From: Megascapheus bottae
Taxonomy: Eukaryota; Chordata; Mammalia; Rodentia; Geomyidae
NCBI GenBank assembly: GCA_024803745.1
Contig: JANJXV010000192.1
Coordinates: 1,054,001 to 1,118,000, forward strand
Reading direction: 5' to 3'
DNA length: 64,000 nt
Each line of letters starts with the position of its first letter. Position 1 is the first letter of the stretch. Both the position numbers and the translations under genes were made by a program. The notes below the pieces were generated by a model. The model did not search any database. It had not been told where the DNA came from and worked only from the letters and a program-made list of their open reading frames with translations. Positions 30,764 to 41,570 of this stretch are shown here, one piece after another.

Positions 30764-31239
30764 ATAATACATGAATATGTAGATTAATAACTGTGTATAC
30801 ATTTGCATAGATATCTACAGATGAGTTAGAGAGCCTCCCTTCTCTGATTACAGCGCTCTAAGGAGAGCATACTCGTCTTGTTTAGAAGACAATTCAATGA
30901 TGATAACTCACTTTTTGCATGATGGAGCCCTGGGCTACTTTTCTGAGTTCATCACTCAAAAAATCTCCCAACAGCTTGCCATTCTCTGACCACGTTGCCA
31001 TTTCTTTCATCCCTATGCAGGCCCTTAGTATAGCCCTTACTGCATGCTCGCTCTCTCTCTCTCCTCCCCCCCTTCTCTGAAGACTCCTTTCCCCTGAGTG
31101 CAAATGGCTGCCTCCTCTTCCTGATTGAAGTCTTGGCTCTGGTGGTCACTCCACAGTGGGTCTCCCAGGTCCCCCATGGTCATAGGCATTGTCTGTACTC
31201 TACTCAATTCATTCTATTAAAATAACAATGCTTATCAGA
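30764..31239. other. Non-repetitive block, no gene seen
   Basis: Complex DNA with a small CTCTCTCTC patch at about 31,050-31,062. Confidence 0.5.
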
Positions 31240-31460
31240 GCTGGGCGTCAGGGGCTCACACCCATAATCCTTACTGCTCAAGAGGCTGAAATCTGAGAAT
31301 CATGGCTCGAAACTAAGTCGGGTCAGAAAAGTCCAAGAGACTCTTATCTTCGATGGAGCGACAAAACACCAGAAGCAGAGCTGTGGCTCAAGTGGTAGAG
31401 TGTCAGTCCTGAACAAAAGAGCAAAGAGAGAGTCCCCAAGTCCTGAGTTCAAGCCCTAGG
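31240..31460 (+). mobile_element. B1-Geo SINE
   Basis: Head: GCTGGGCGTCAGGGGCTCAC, ACCCATAATCCTTACTGC, AGAGGCTGAAATCTGAG. Tail: GAGCTGTGGCTCAAGTGGTAG, CAAGTCCTGAGTTCAAGCCC. A CA microsatellite starts at its 3' end. Confidence 0.88.
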
Positions 31461-31491
31461 ACACAGACACACAGACACACACACACACACA

Positions 31492-31528
<37 letters not shown>
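31461..31528. repeat. (CA)n microsatellite at SINE tail
   Basis: CACAGACACACAGACACAC leads into a pure CA run ending at 31,528. It begins where the SINE A-tail is expected. Confidence 0.98.
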
Positions 31529-31532
<4 letters not shown>

Positions 31533-31735
31533 TATAAATATAACTTCATTGGTATCTGAAAAGATCACTACAGCACCAAATGGAGAAGACATTCTCTGAG
31601 GACAGGAACTGTATCTCCCATATCCACTACCAGACCCCTAGTATCAGTCCAGGAGCCCACCAACAATTAAGTAATTGATAGGTGACCTCAGGAAGGCAAG
31701 AGGGCCCTTTGGTCCAGACAGATCTCCAATTTTCT

Positions 31736-31827
31736 AACCCTCTCTCTCCTTCCCCATTTCTGTCTCCCTCCCTCAATCCCTCCTTCGCTCCCTCCCTCCC
31801 TCCTTCTCTCTCTCCTTCTCTCACCCA
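31736..31827. repeat. CT/CCCT polypyrimidine tract
   Basis: CTAACCCTCTCTCTCC, then CTCCCTCCCTC and CCTCCCTCCC units to about 31,827. Purines are very few. Confidence 0.92.
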
Positions 31828-32805
31828 CCCCCAAACCCGAGTAGCTTGTGAAAAATATAGCAAGAATTATGTCCTATGACTGCCAGATGTGCAGCCCAAG
31901 AAGGAAGTGGAATTAAACCTGAAAATCACATCAACAGGCAAAGCCATGCTGTGAGGCCCTATTAAAGCCACAGCGAGCAGACTGCTGTTGTCTCCCCATC
32001 TCATCAACAGATGATGAAGGAAAAGGGGAAAAATATCAACCCCCCTCTTTGTGGGGGGGTCTTCCTGGGGTGGGGGTGGAGAAGGGATGATGACTCCCCT
32101 CGATCTCTCAGTTCCATGTGTGACGTCCTTACAGGCACAAAGGAAAACCGTCTCAAATCTTGTCTGTCCTAAGAGGCTGGGGGTACCTGCTTTAATGAAC
32201 TACTTTTGTGGACAAGTTGCCCCCCATGGGCCTCTGCTCAGCTCCCCACTCCTGTCTCCCCAGCAGAGAAAGAAATGGATGCCTTATGTTCTTCATCTAG
32301 TTTTGGCTCAGCCTCACAGAACCAAATCAGCCTTGTAAATGAAACTAGGGGAGACCCCGCCTTTACTGCTGGGGTCACAGGAAGGCCACAGAGACATCTT
32401 GCTGGACCTACATGGTCGCATTCATTTGAATGAGTGACAATATATGAACGTAAGGGATTTTATACTAAAATAAAGTACCTATGTCCAGTTTCTCCTAGAA
32501 AAACCAGTCATCATGGAGCCCACATTCCCCCAGCCCCAAACGCTGCCACTGTTGATGAAGATTAAATGTCTGGACTTCATCTCAGCTCACTTCACATAAT
32601 GTCACTTCTATACCTCATAGACACTGAGTCTGCAGCCTTTCTTACACCTACATTTACAAACACACTTGTTCACAGAGTAGTGAAAGGAACAGACATCAAC
32701 TCTTGGTGGTCAAACCCGCTGCAGGCCATGAACAGCCATCTTTGCTAGATAGTCATCTTGAACTGAAGAGAAGAGCCAAGATTTTTCTGTAGCCTTCACC
32801 TGGAG
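31828..32805. other. Non-repetitive block, no gene seen
   Basis: Complex, GC-leaning DNA with G-runs (GTGGGGGGGTC near 32,050) and no recognisable repeat. Open frames up to 95 codons are unrecognised. Confidence 0.45.
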
Positions 32806-33340
32806 TGAGGAGGAGGAGGAGGAGGAGGAGGAGGAGGAGGAGGAGGAGGAGGAGGAGGAGGAGGAGGAGGAGGAAGAGAAGAACAAGAAGAAGAGCAGGA
32901 AGGAGAGGAAGGGAAGGAAGAGAATGAAGAGAAGAACCAGAAGAAGAAGAGGAGGAGGAAGAGGAAGAGAATGAGGAATGATGAAGAGAAGAACAAGAAG
33001 AAGAGGAGGAAAGGAAGAGAATGGGGAGGATGAAGAGAAGAACAAGAAGAAGAGGAAGAGGAAGAGGAAAGGAATGAGGAGGATGAAGAGAAGAACAAGA
33101 AGAAGAGGAGGAGGAAGAAGAAGGGGAGGAGGAGAATGAAGAGAAGAACAAGAAGAGGAGGAGAAGAAGAGAATGAGAAGGACAAAGAGAAGAACAAGAA
33201 GAAGAGGAGGAGGAAGAGGAGGAGAATGAGGAGGAGGTGGAGGAGGAGGAGGAGGAGGAGGGGGAGGAGGAGGAGGAGGAAGAGGAGGAGGAGGAAGGAA
33301 AAGAAAAGGAGGAAGAGGAGAAGGAGGAGGAGGAAGATGA
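32806..33340. repeat. Large purine tract: pure (GGA)n plus a ~53-bp minisatellite
   Basis: 32,806-32,871 is nearly pure (GGA)n. The rest is purine-rich and carries a recurring core, GAAGAGAAGAACAAGAAGAA (or one-base variants), starting at 32,873, 32,926, 32,983, 33,032, 33,085, 33,138 and 33,184. The spacing is 53, 57, 49, 53, 53 and 46 bp. From about 33,233 it reverts to GGA-type units. The minus strand is stop-free, which gives long S/L/P-rich open frames (up to 220 codons) that are not genes. Confidence 0.96.
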
Positions 33341-33664
33341 CATTCTCTCTGCATAAGCACCAGCTTTGGCTATGATTAAAGATCATCTCAGAAGAATAGA
33401 AACACAAGGGGAAAATGGCAAGAACAATCATAACGAATACAATCATAAATACAATCATGTACGGTGGATTGCCGACTGTTCAAAATCCATATCTCCATAC
33501 CGTTACCCTGCCGTAACTAACTGGAGCATAAATGTGGGTCCCGTGTGCCTTTGGTGCCTCTAAGGACTCTGGAATTTCTAGGACCTTAGTAGATGAAGAA
33601 AAACATACGCACCCCCAACCCAGGAGTCAGTACCCACCATGATGGTTAAGATCAAACAGGTATG
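33341..33664. other. Non-repetitive block next to the purine tract
   Basis: Complex DNA. CAATCATAACGAATACAATC near 33,427 repeats short ACAATCATAA-like words; otherwise nothing recognised. Confidence 0.45.
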
Positions 33665-33840
33665 GCTCCAAGCCTGACTTGCCCTTATCTCTGTAGCTTC
33701 CAGTATATCCCCAGGCCTTGGTTTTTTTTTTAATCTGTAAAATGGGTATAACAACAAATGTGCTAACCTGAAACGTTTGTTGGGAAGGACAGATCAGTTT
33801 GAGGTGTACAGCATGCTTGGCACAATGTTCTGGCACGCCA
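33665..33840 (+). mobile_element. MIR SINE, sense
   Basis: GGCTCCAAGCCTGACTTGCC, GCCTTGGTTTTTTTTT, AATCTGTAAAATGGGTATAAC and GCATGCTTGGCACAATG fit the order of MIR 3' two-thirds (cagtttcctcatctgtaaaatggg, cttggcacagtgcctggcac). Confidence 0.65.
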
Positions 33841-35619
33841 TGGATAGGACTGTGTTTCCATGATCCGTTTTGACATAGGACCATAAAGATCCCAGGGTCT
33901 TAATCAGGGGCCGGCTGATGCTGACACAGAATTCAAGAAATTCTGCAGCTGGCTCTAGGAACCATAAACGCGAGCAGGGAATGGTCCCAGAAGGAGTTGG
34001 GAGAGACATTTTCAGAACCACAGAGGTTCTTACCTCTTACATTCCTCCTCTCCTTACCACCCCAGCTGCCAAGATAAGCCACCTCGAGGAATCATCAGGA
34101 AAGAAATATCACATCACAACTGCAGAACTTGAGCATAATATACTGCAGACTCAAGAGGGAGAGGGGAAAGAGAAAACTAAAATAAAAACTGTAAATTTAT
34201 TACAAGGTTCAATATTTCTGTCTGAAAAAGAAATCAAGAGTTCTACAGTTAGTACTGAAAATCCAAAGTACTACGTTTGCTACAAGAACTTGAATTTTAT
34301 TTTACCAGAAACAAACTTTTATATGGATATGTAAGCTTTGTTTTATAAAAATAAAACCTGAAGTAGAACAAGTAATTGAAATGGAGTAATTTTTTACAAG
34401 ATATATACTTAAGAATGACGATGAAGAATTTTATGTAGAGAATATATTTTATAAATATTTCGTAAGAAAGTTATCTAGTCAGACCACAAAAAATTTGTCA
34501 GAATATTTATCTTACGAGTTGCAATAACAATAACTATCAAATACAGGTTGTAGGGCATGTGCTTATTTTTTTCATCCAAAATCCGATGTATTTGAAGACT
34601 GTGCCAATACCCATTGGGACAGGTAATATCCAATAGCTTAAATAACAGAGTTTCTATTTCAGATAACGTTGTATATTATCCAGTGTCTGAAGATATATTC
34701 TCTTCGGTAATAATGATGAGGACCTCAATTCAAACATCTGTCATTATTCTGTTCTCACTCCAAAACTGATGATGCCTAAGAGTTTGGAAATATACCAATA
34801 AAGATTTGCTATCCAAGATAGACCAGACTTTTATCCCTATTAGAAAGTCCAAATAAGGTGAAATTCTGCTCAGTACTCATACAAAAAAAGGAAGCACTTA
34901 TAACTTCATGTGCATTTTGATTAGTGTAACTTCATAAAGACCAAGATGTAAAAGAATAACGATTTGTTATTTCACAGTGAGAGACGAGAGTACCAGGATT
35001 AATATATTGCCAGGCCAACCCAGAACAAAGAATAATCAATGATTTCATTGGGGAAACCTGTGCAAATTTGCAGAGGAATCCCATAGTATACTGATGAATG
35101 TGAAAACCAGGCTAGGACTGACTAGTCTTATTGTACAGCTTTAAAGTGTGAAGAGGGAGGAGTGTTGTAAACCAGCTCCCCACGGGGTCTGACAACAATT
35201 ATTTAAATACTTAAAGTCTCCAGCAATGGCCCTAAGGGCATACAGAAAAATGAAGAAACATTTAATCAAGAGAATCAAATAAAATCCAATAAAAACAGGG
35301 AAAGTCTGTGGCATGAGAGGAATGGTTCCCTCCTTCACCTCTCCCAGCCTAACAGGATAGTAACTCCATTACAGTCAGACGTAGTCAGGAACATAAGACT
35401 CCCCATCCTTCATAAACCAACCAAGAGTTATGGTACTTTGGGCAGAGTTCCAGGAGAAATATGAGGAAAAGGATGCCAGCCCTTCTCGTTCAATCCTCCC
35501 TTCGCTCAGCTCCATGTTACAGAAGGTAAATTCTAATGACTGCAGGTGAGAAGACAATGTTCCTCTATTCCCACTATTCAGACCGTGGGGTGAAATGCTT
35601 AGAATACTGGAACTCTGAT
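33841..35619. other. AT-rich non-repetitive block, no gene seen
   Basis: The first block of the AT-rich half. A 138-codon open frame (33,918-34,334, +) has no recognisable domain and ends in low-complexity lysine/serine-rich sequence. No transposon was recognised with confidence, though part of 35,080-35,520 could be a diverged repeat that I do not know. Confidence 0.4.
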
Positions 35620-36345
35620 TACAAGGATTATGGAAAAGCCACCGTAACTGAAACATCATGGCAGCACATGTGGATTAAAGGAACTGAGAATCTGGAAACA
35701 AGCCCTTGTGTTTACTATTGTCTCATCTCCAAAGAGAAAGAGAGATGGGGAAAAGGAGTCCTTCTAGCAAATGGCACTGGAACACCTATAGTCTAAACCA
35801 AAAGTACTTAAAATTGTATTAATGACGCCACCATGAGAGGTAAAAATATAAAATATTTGGAAAGGAAAAATGAGGCATAATCTTCAGGTAAGCATAAATC
35901 AAAACCAAGATGAAACATCTGCCATTCTGGTTACATAAAAGAGCCCCATAAAATCCAGGGTTGGAAAAGGTATCATGAAATCAGAACTCAGAATGGCGGG
36001 AACATAAAGAAGTACAGCATTTCACAGATGGCCTAACCATTCTTCAGAAGATTAATACAGACCTACATGTGGTCCAGCAATTATACCGTTAGGCACACAC
36101 CCAAACTAAATGAAATTTCTGTCACCCACTACTGACAGTAGCGTCAATCAACCCACAGGTGAAAACGACCCAAAGCCCACAAGCAAATAAGCAGTAAGAA
36201 AGCATGACAAAATCATGTTAGAATACTACAACATGAATAAACTCCGAAAATATTATAGTAAGTGGGAAAAATCCTCCACAAAAATATCACATTATATGCT
36301 TTCATTGATTTTGAATTGGTTTTGGTGATTGCTGAATAACTAATC
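35620..36345 (+). mobile_element. Old L1 (L1M-type), ORF2 end and 3' region
   Basis: GAGAATCTGGAAACAAGCCC and CAAATGGCACTGGAACACC match the L1 ORF2 DNA order (gagtccagaaataaaccc... caaatggtgctgggacaac). A deletion leads to GGTTGGAAAAGGTATCATG, GTGGTCCAGCAATTATACC and GAATACTACAACATGAATAAAC, then TTATAGTAAGTGGGAAAAATCC and CACATTATATGC. It is diverged, internally deleted and non-coding. Confidence 0.7.
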
Positions 36346-37029
36346 CCTTGATAGTCTAAAAATAGCTGAATTACATAATTTGTGATAGAACTGTATAATG
36401 TACAATTTTGTCCTTCAATAAAGTTGCACATTTTCTCTATTCATTTCTACTGTATATATGTGCAATAAACGTACGTGTGTTTAGCAGTGACTACAGAAGT
36501 TATTAAGGATCAATATTTCAAGAAAAATAGTCTAACATAATAAAGAGCCATTAGACTAATTACAGCAGAATAGAGACACCTTATAAAATAACAGAATTCA
36601 GAGATGGATGCTACTTGTCATCCAAACTGATTTCTATAGGAATAGCAGACAAAGTATCTAAACAAGTACACCAGGGCATACACATGTTTCTGACATTAAG
36701 AGAAAGCATATGGCAGGAACAGAAACCTTGAATTGCAATCACACAATACTTTCAGGAAAGATGAGGGAGAAATTCTTGACACTGGGAGGAAGGTAGGAAC
36801 TAGATTGGCTCATGGATCAGCACAAGTGCAGAACAGGACTTGCTTATTACAAATAGGAACAAGCCAGTTTTATGGCACTGTGCCACTTCACACTATGTTC
36901 TTTACTGTGGTGTACTGAGTCCAGTGACTCGGGGAACATTAGGAGAAATTTTACTCTCAGTGACTATCAATCTCTGCAATGTCATTTTCAGAAAACATTC
37001 AATAGTCATGTTATCACTTTGGAGTAAAT
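36346..37029. other. AT-rich non-repetitive block, no gene seen
   Basis: Nothing recognised. It may include a further diverged part of the L1M copy up to about 36,440. Confidence 0.45.
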
Positions 37030-37290
37030 CTCATGGTGGCATTTTTATTATATTTTATTGTCAGGATAATGTATAAAGGGGTTAGAGTTATATTTGTCAG
37101 ACAAAGGGTGTATTACTTCTCAAACCTTGATACCCCTTCTCATGTTTTTGTCCTCCTTTCCCTCCCCCACCCCACCTAATTATCTTGTTTTCTCCCTTCC
37201 CTTCCCTGTTTCAAATAAACAAATAAGTGTGTGTATATATAGTATGCCAGGTAACAAAGTCAGATGCATTAACCACATGAGATTCCCGAA
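37030..37290 (-). mobile_element. Intermediate-age L1 3' end, antisense
   Basis: On the + strand: TTTTATTGTCAGGATAATG, AAGGGGTTAGAGTTATATTTG, CTTCTCAAACCTTGATACCCC, CTTCTCATGTTTTTG. It aligns with the copy at 46,810-46,965 and, more distantly, with the young family (TTATTGTAATTAGTAAAAGG). Confidence 0.7.
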
Positions 37291-38764
37291 AATGGGGGAA
37301 AAAAAGAGAAAAAGAAGCATGTCCCACCAAAACATCCCTATCATGACAAGAGAAAACCCCAAGTTTCCTCCCATTTCTGTATCTTCAGTTTTCAGAAAAA
37401 GATGTGAACCACAGTAGGCAAGCAATATATGTGGCCTGAATGAGCATCTATTAATAGCTTGCCAATATTAGGTTTATGTATCTGTTTAATAAAGAAATCT
37501 TAAGAATGTGTTGAATCTAAGTAACTTTATAAAGGCTCCCCATGTGCTAAGGGTCAGTACACTTATGTTTCCCATAATCCTTGACTGTATGACAACTAGC
37601 TGTCATTCACTTGAAAAAGCCGGGACGACAACAGTGACTGCAATCTCTCCACAACACTGATCTCTGTAGCACTTGTCAGATATAACTGATTTGCCAAGGT
37701 AAGCAAGAATCTAAGGCTTCATCTGGATTTTTCTATTTTCCTTTGTAATATTTATTTTCCAGAAACCTGACTTACATGGTTTCCATGGAAATGAGTGAAA
37801 TGGTGAAGCACAGAGCTTTCAAAAGAGTGCCACAATGAAAGGAAAAGTTATTTTTGTTAATCATTTATTTAAAAATATTGATCAATAACACTATATAGAA
37901 GGTACTATAGAAAAAAGTTGATTGTTAAGAGTCTAATTCATATCATAGTATATAAATACTGTGAAAAGCCTATTTCAATGAATAAAGTAGACATAAGGGA
38001 AAAGTCTCTATATACTGACTTACTGGTTTATGTAAATGAATATATTATGAATCAAGTTTAATTGGTAGATAGATATACATACAGATGTTTATTGTCTTAG
38101 CCTGACGTCTTATAATACATTTTCTTGATACTTTCAACTCTAAGCCTCTGCTCTTTTTCAAACTCAATATGCAGTAAACAATTAAATGGTTAGATAAATA
38201 AATGAGATAGAAATGAATTGGACACCTCTAAATATAAATGTTAGATGCACCCAAGAGAGGAGCAGCATTGGCTCTACTGGCTACTGGTATCAGGAAAAAC
38301 AGGTACAGAGCTGTGGCACAGCAAAGCACTTACAGCATGAAGGAGACATAAAACCAATAGCGAAGAGTCCCAGTAAACACTTGCTATCATGTCTGGCAGA
38401 GAAAAGCCTAGGGGCTATAGACTGATTCCCTCGTGAAAAGCAAACACCAAAGACAAAACTCTTTCAACACTCTATGCTATTTCTAATTACATTTTTATTA
38501 TTTGGATGTTATATAGCAATTTTCTTTCCCAAATTAACTGTTTTTAAGTTGGCTTCATTCACATTATCTGCAATAGTGACAGTAATTCAGTAGAACAATG
38601 TCCTATGAAATCAGAATATGATAGTAGACTATACTTATGAAAGTCCTTATGATTTCAAACTGAATTATTTGTTTGATGGCTATTGTCATATTAGAATGCT
38701 GCTCCTTGATTCTTCTTAATGATTTTTACTGATATGCATGATGTATAGTTTTCTTTGTGCTCAA
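37291..38764. other. AT-rich non-repetitive block, no gene seen
   Basis: Complex AT-rich sequence. Positions 37,291-37,400 may be a leftward extension of the antisense L1. No open frame above 107 codons. Confidence 0.4.
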
Positions 38765-38998
38765 AAACTGCTTTTCTGCAGGCTCTGGGGCTTGAAGTCA
38801 GGGTCCGGGTGCTGTCCCGAGCCCATTCGTGCTCAACGCTAGCTCTCTTACCACTTAAGGCACAGTGCCATTTCCACTATTACTGAACGGTTGATTGGAA
38901 AGAAGAGTCTCTCAGGCTCTTCTTCCTGGGATAGCTTCAAACCTTGATCTTCAGATCTCAGCCTCCTAAGAAGCTTCGAGTATATTACAAACAAGCAC
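38765..38998 (-). mobile_element. Antisense B1-Geo SINE
   Basis: On the + strand: GGGGCTTGAAGTCAGGG, CTCTTACCACTTAAGGCAC, GAACGGTTGATTGGAAAG, GAGTCTCTCAGGCTC, TTCAAACCTTGATCTTCAGATC, CAGCCTCCTAAGAAGC. Confidence 0.78.
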
Positions 38999-39839
38999 CA
39001 TCAGCATCCAGCTCCAAAACTAATTTTAAGCAATCTTTTGTCATTTTCAGAACTGAAAGTGACAAAGACTCGGATCTAAGGTGTAACCTACTTATAGTTC
39101 ACCAGCTCTCTGAACACGAGAGATGATTCCCAAGTTACATTTTCTTAGATGATTTTAAGAATGCAAAGAAACCCTCAATTTCACTCTAAATGTTTAAGGC
39201 CTGACTGGAATTCTAGAAGTCTTTTCCATAAGAAACGGAAATTTTCTTCTACCCTAGCATAAATGGGTTAAAATGCTACTTCTGAGGCCCCTACAATTAC
39301 AACTTACTTGGGTTTGATACGTTCCGATTATACCTCCAAGAATATGTTATCAGGTCAATAAATAATACAAAGCACCTTTTCCTTGCTAAGAAAGGACAAG
39401 GAAAGTAACACCTTCTGGAGATAGTGAAGGTACTAGGAGATGAGGGTAATGTTCAAAGGATTATACATGGTGTTTGAAGCTACCTGCCCAACAGAATAAC
39501 CAATACTACCTGGGAAGACCTGCATTTGATCACTCAGGCCTCACTGCTCACGACCATTATTAAATATTCTCTTAGTTTCTCAGCAGGCTGCTTTGAAGTT
39601 GCCACATGGAACATTTTTCTGCATAAAGAATTATAATTCACAAAAATGAAATGCTGATATGTAGCTACAAGATGAAAGCAGATATTAACCTGCATACCGC
39701 TCAACTGCTCACTGACCTTGGGTTAAGGTTTATTTCTATCATATATACTGCTTATCTCTTGAGAAGTTCATTTTACCAGCAGTCAGCACAGCCTTTTGAC
39801 CATAGGGATGTATTAGATACAGGGGAAATAACCAAATAA
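38999..39839. other. AT-rich non-repetitive block, no gene seen
   Basis: Complex sequence, no recognisable repeat or gene. Confidence 0.45.
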
Positions 39840-40392
39840 TACTGGATACAGTTATGTGTGAGCAAACCAAAAATATAAAGAATGTTTTCTGGAAACATAA
39901 GGACCTGGGAAAAATGTGTTAAGTAAAGTAAATCAGGTCCAGAGAGAAGAAAGGATGCATGTTTTCCCCTATAAGTGGAACACAAAATTAATTCATAGAT
40001 ATATAAGTAATCACTCTGGGGTAGTATACAAGTGTACATAAGTGTATGAATCAAACTATGATAGATTCAGGGGAAAAGTCAAAGGATAAAATTCCTTAGA
40101 AAGTCTAACTCACAGTTCAACAAAATAATGCCAGAAAATATGGAAGGAAGTATTAAGGAAAGCAGGATAAGGACAAATGAAAACAGGAAGAAGGAAGGAT
40201 GCAGTTACAAAACCTAATATATGTCTTACAAAATTGGGAAAACTGAGGGAAGGTTAGGATTGAGAGGGATGGGTGGGAATGTTGAAAGGGTGACACTGAT
40301 CAAGATGCAGGGTATTCATAAATGACTTTGTTGAATGGGAACTCCTTTGTACAACTACTTTAAAATTATAAAAATTTACATTTTAAATTTAA
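39840..40392 (+). mobile_element. Older L1 3' UTR
   Basis: GTTAAGTAAAGTAAATCAGG, TTTTCCCCTATAAGTGGAAC, GAGGGATGGGTGGGAATG, CACTGATCAAGATGCAGG, ACTCCTTTGTACAACTAC. The opening resembles the L1 region 'taagtgaaataagcca... atatgtggaacc', and the end matches the L1 3' ends at 385-500 and 23,320-23,452. No TSD was found. Confidence 0.62.
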
Positions 40393-41099
40393 AAAGTATT
40401 TTCTTATATAATTACTAATTTTCAAAGTTAGAATAAGTGAAAATCCTTTTCTTCAGGTATGTCATGTTTGCTGAAAAGTTGATAAGCAAAACATTCCCTG
40501 AGTCAAAATAAAATTATGAAACCACTATGTTGTGAGTGTTCAAACAGAAAGCATGAACACAGCACAGATGTCAGTCCACAAAAGAATTCTAGACACAACT
40601 AAAAAGAGGTGTAGCAAAATGAACTGCATTGATTCATGTCTATGAAAATCTAAGATTCCCATGGAATTCTCTAACTTGTGAGGGACAACAAGCATATCTT
40701 TAGGTAGGAGTCCAAACACAGACACATACGTACATTGAAAAGATCTTGTGGATCAATTATAAGCATAAGAATTTATGAAATCATGTGGAGATTTATGGAA
40801 TTATCTTTAAACAATTACTAACCCTTCATCCTAAACAATTCAAAAAGGCAGTCATTAATATTTACTATGGCTAAGACTTACATAAGAAGCATAAATAAAC
40901 CACATTTTTGCATTCTTATTAGGAAGCCAGATACATCAAGGGTTTATACTGCTACATCACAGAAAATAAACAATTATAATACACAACATCATTATAATAA
41001 AACACATAGCCATATGATTGTACCAATACATGCAGGAAAGTTATGTGATATTTAAAATATAATATCAATTCATAATAAAAATAAAGAAGAACCCATATC
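40393..41099. other. AT-rich non-repetitive block, no gene seen
   Basis: Complex AT-rich DNA; possibly a diverged upstream part of the L1 at 41,100. Confidence 0.45.
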
Positions 41100-41570
41100 C
41101 ACATAACTATGTCCATTCATGAGGCAGTAGCTAACTTACACACTGAGGAAAAGCTGGGAACTTTCTTGATAAGATCTGGAACATGATAGGGAAGAACACA
41201 CATTGGAGATAGGACAGCCTTTTAAATAAATGGTACTCAGAAAGTTGGAGATTTACATATCAGAAAACAACATCAAAACCACTTACAAGCCACAAAAATC
41301 AGGTCATAATATATTAAAGCCCTAAACATGAGACATAAAACTTCTACAATAGAAAATAGGAGAAATGCCTCTGTACACTGGAATAGAAAAGGACACAGTT
41401 GGATGAGACCTACAAAGCAGAGAACAGCAAAGTAAAAATTTAAAAATGGCATTACCTCAAACTAAAATGCTTCTTCCCAGCTAAGGAAATAATCAACAAA
41501 GTGAAGAGCCAATCTGAAGAATGGGGAAAAAATCTGTCAATATATATTTGAAAATGGGTTATATATACAG
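41100..41570 (+). mobile_element. Old L1 ORF2 fragment
   Basis: AATAAATGGTACTCAGAAAG, GAGACATAAAACTTCTAC, GCATTACCTCAAACTAAAATG and GGAAATAATCAACAAAGTG, then AATGGGGAAAAAATC, follow the L1 ORF2 region just before the C-terminal domain (ataaatggtgctgggaaaac... aaacttctaga... attacatcaaactaaaaagc... caacaaagtgaagaga). Frame is lost. Confidence 0.75.

Noticed and set aside
32873..33205. Regularly spaced repeats, considered as a CRISPR-like array
   Set aside because: Units and spacers are both low-complexity purine DNA, spacing varies, and the genome is mammalian.
32710..33458. Minus-strand open frames of 196-220 codons rich in Ser, Leu and Pro
   Set aside because: They are the stop-free pyrimidine strand of the GGA/minisatellite tract; all three frames are open together, as expected from composition.
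33918..34334. 138-codon plus-strand frame in AT-rich DNA
   Set aside because: No recognisable domain and no gene signals around it; plausible by chance among many frames.
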